From positions 454,001-518,000 of the forward strand of contig JAODUP010000132.1 of the NCBI GenBank assembly GCA_025642065.1: a stretch of DNA of 64,000 nucleotides. The letters are read 5' to 3'. A program made the position numbers and the translations under genes. Each line of letters begins with the position of its first letter. The stretch's first letter is position 1. Below are positions 63,563 through 64,000 of this stretch, one piece after another. Origin of the DNA: Paralvinella palmiformis. Its lineage: Eukaryota; Annelida; Polychaeta; Terebellida; Alvinellidae. Under the pieces are notes generated by a model. The model worked only from the letters and a program-made list of their open reading frames with translations. It ran no database searches and was not told the DNA's origin.

Positions 63563-64000
63563 GTTAGAGATCTACACCGACGTTGTATATGTTAGAGATC
63601 TACACCGACGTTGTATATGTTAGAGATCTACACCGACGTTGTATATGTTAGAGATCTACACCGACATTGTATATGTTAGAGATCTACACCGACGTTGTAT
63701 ATGTTAGAGATCTACACCGACGTTGTATATGTTAGAGATCTACACCGACGTTGTATATGTTAGAGATCTACACCGACGTTGTATATGTTAGAGATCTACA
63801 CCGACGTTATATATGTTAGAGATCTACACCGACGTTGTATATGTTAGAGATCTACACCGACGTTGTATATGTTAGAGATCTACACCGACGTTGTATATGT
63901 TAGAGATCTACACCGACGTTGTATATGTTAGAGATCTACACCGACGTTATATATGTTAGAGATCTACACCGACGTTGTATATGTTAGAGATCTACACCGA
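63563..64000. repeat. 28-bp tandem array running off the window
   Basis: At least fifteen and a half units of GTTAGAGATCTACACCGACG plus TTGTATAT follow one another without interruption to the last base. Variants are rare: one unit has GACATTG (63663-63669) and two have GTTATATATG, exactly 140 bp (five units) apart. The array is seeded by TATATATATATG at its left edge. All copies keep an AGATCT site. Confidence 0.98.

Overview
The window looks like nuclear DNA of a lophotrochozoan animal, most likely a marine mollusc. It has widely spaced short exons with GT/AG borders, introns of up to about 11 kb, dense dinucleotide and tetranucleotide microsatellites, several tRNA-derived SINEs, a decayed LINE tail and many minisatellites. 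No bacterial-style gene, tRNA, rRNA or CRISPR array is present. The species call is inference from these traits and from the gene below.

The one well-supported gene is a neuregulin-like EGF-family precursor on the + strand. Seven coding exons join with every splice phase in register: 34382-34454, 41593-41863, 45498-45556, 56964-57069, 59754-59835, 60349-60417 and 62760-62824. They give 241 codons before the gene runs toward or past the right edge. The order is a short N-terminus, a Thr-rich stalk, one six-cysteine EGF domain split by an intron between cysteines 4 and 5, a short juxtamembrane stalk, a transmembrane helix, a basic patch and a Ser/Thr-rich cytoplasmic tail. A second exon, 59104-59245, has the same entry and exit phases as 59754-59835. 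The two look mutually exclusive, because joining both shifts the frame to an early stop.

Layout: 1-7.1 kb holds a 242-bp tandem satellite, microsatellites, a LINE relic, a 326-bp local duplication and a SINE with a 16-bp target-site duplication. An isolated exon-like block lies at 7594-7751; it may be part of a ZDHHC1/11-like palmitoyltransferase or an alternative first exon. From 8.3 to 32 kb the sequence is mostly non-coding, with 39-bp and 30-bp minisatellites and SINE copies. From 32.1 to 34.4 kb lies a CpG-rich stretch with a palindromic TATA-containing motif, the probable promoter and 5' leader. Introns hold a possible antisense DEG/ENaC-like exon (37970-38063) and a 41-bp minisatellite whose units carry AP-1-like and TATA-like motifs (44110-44797). 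The right edge is inside a 28-bp tandem array.

Expected job of the gene: a membrane-anchored growth-factor precursor, shed at its juxtamembrane stalk to activate an ErbB/EGFR-type receptor, with tail variants set by exon choice. All exon borders are read by eye and have no transcript support here.
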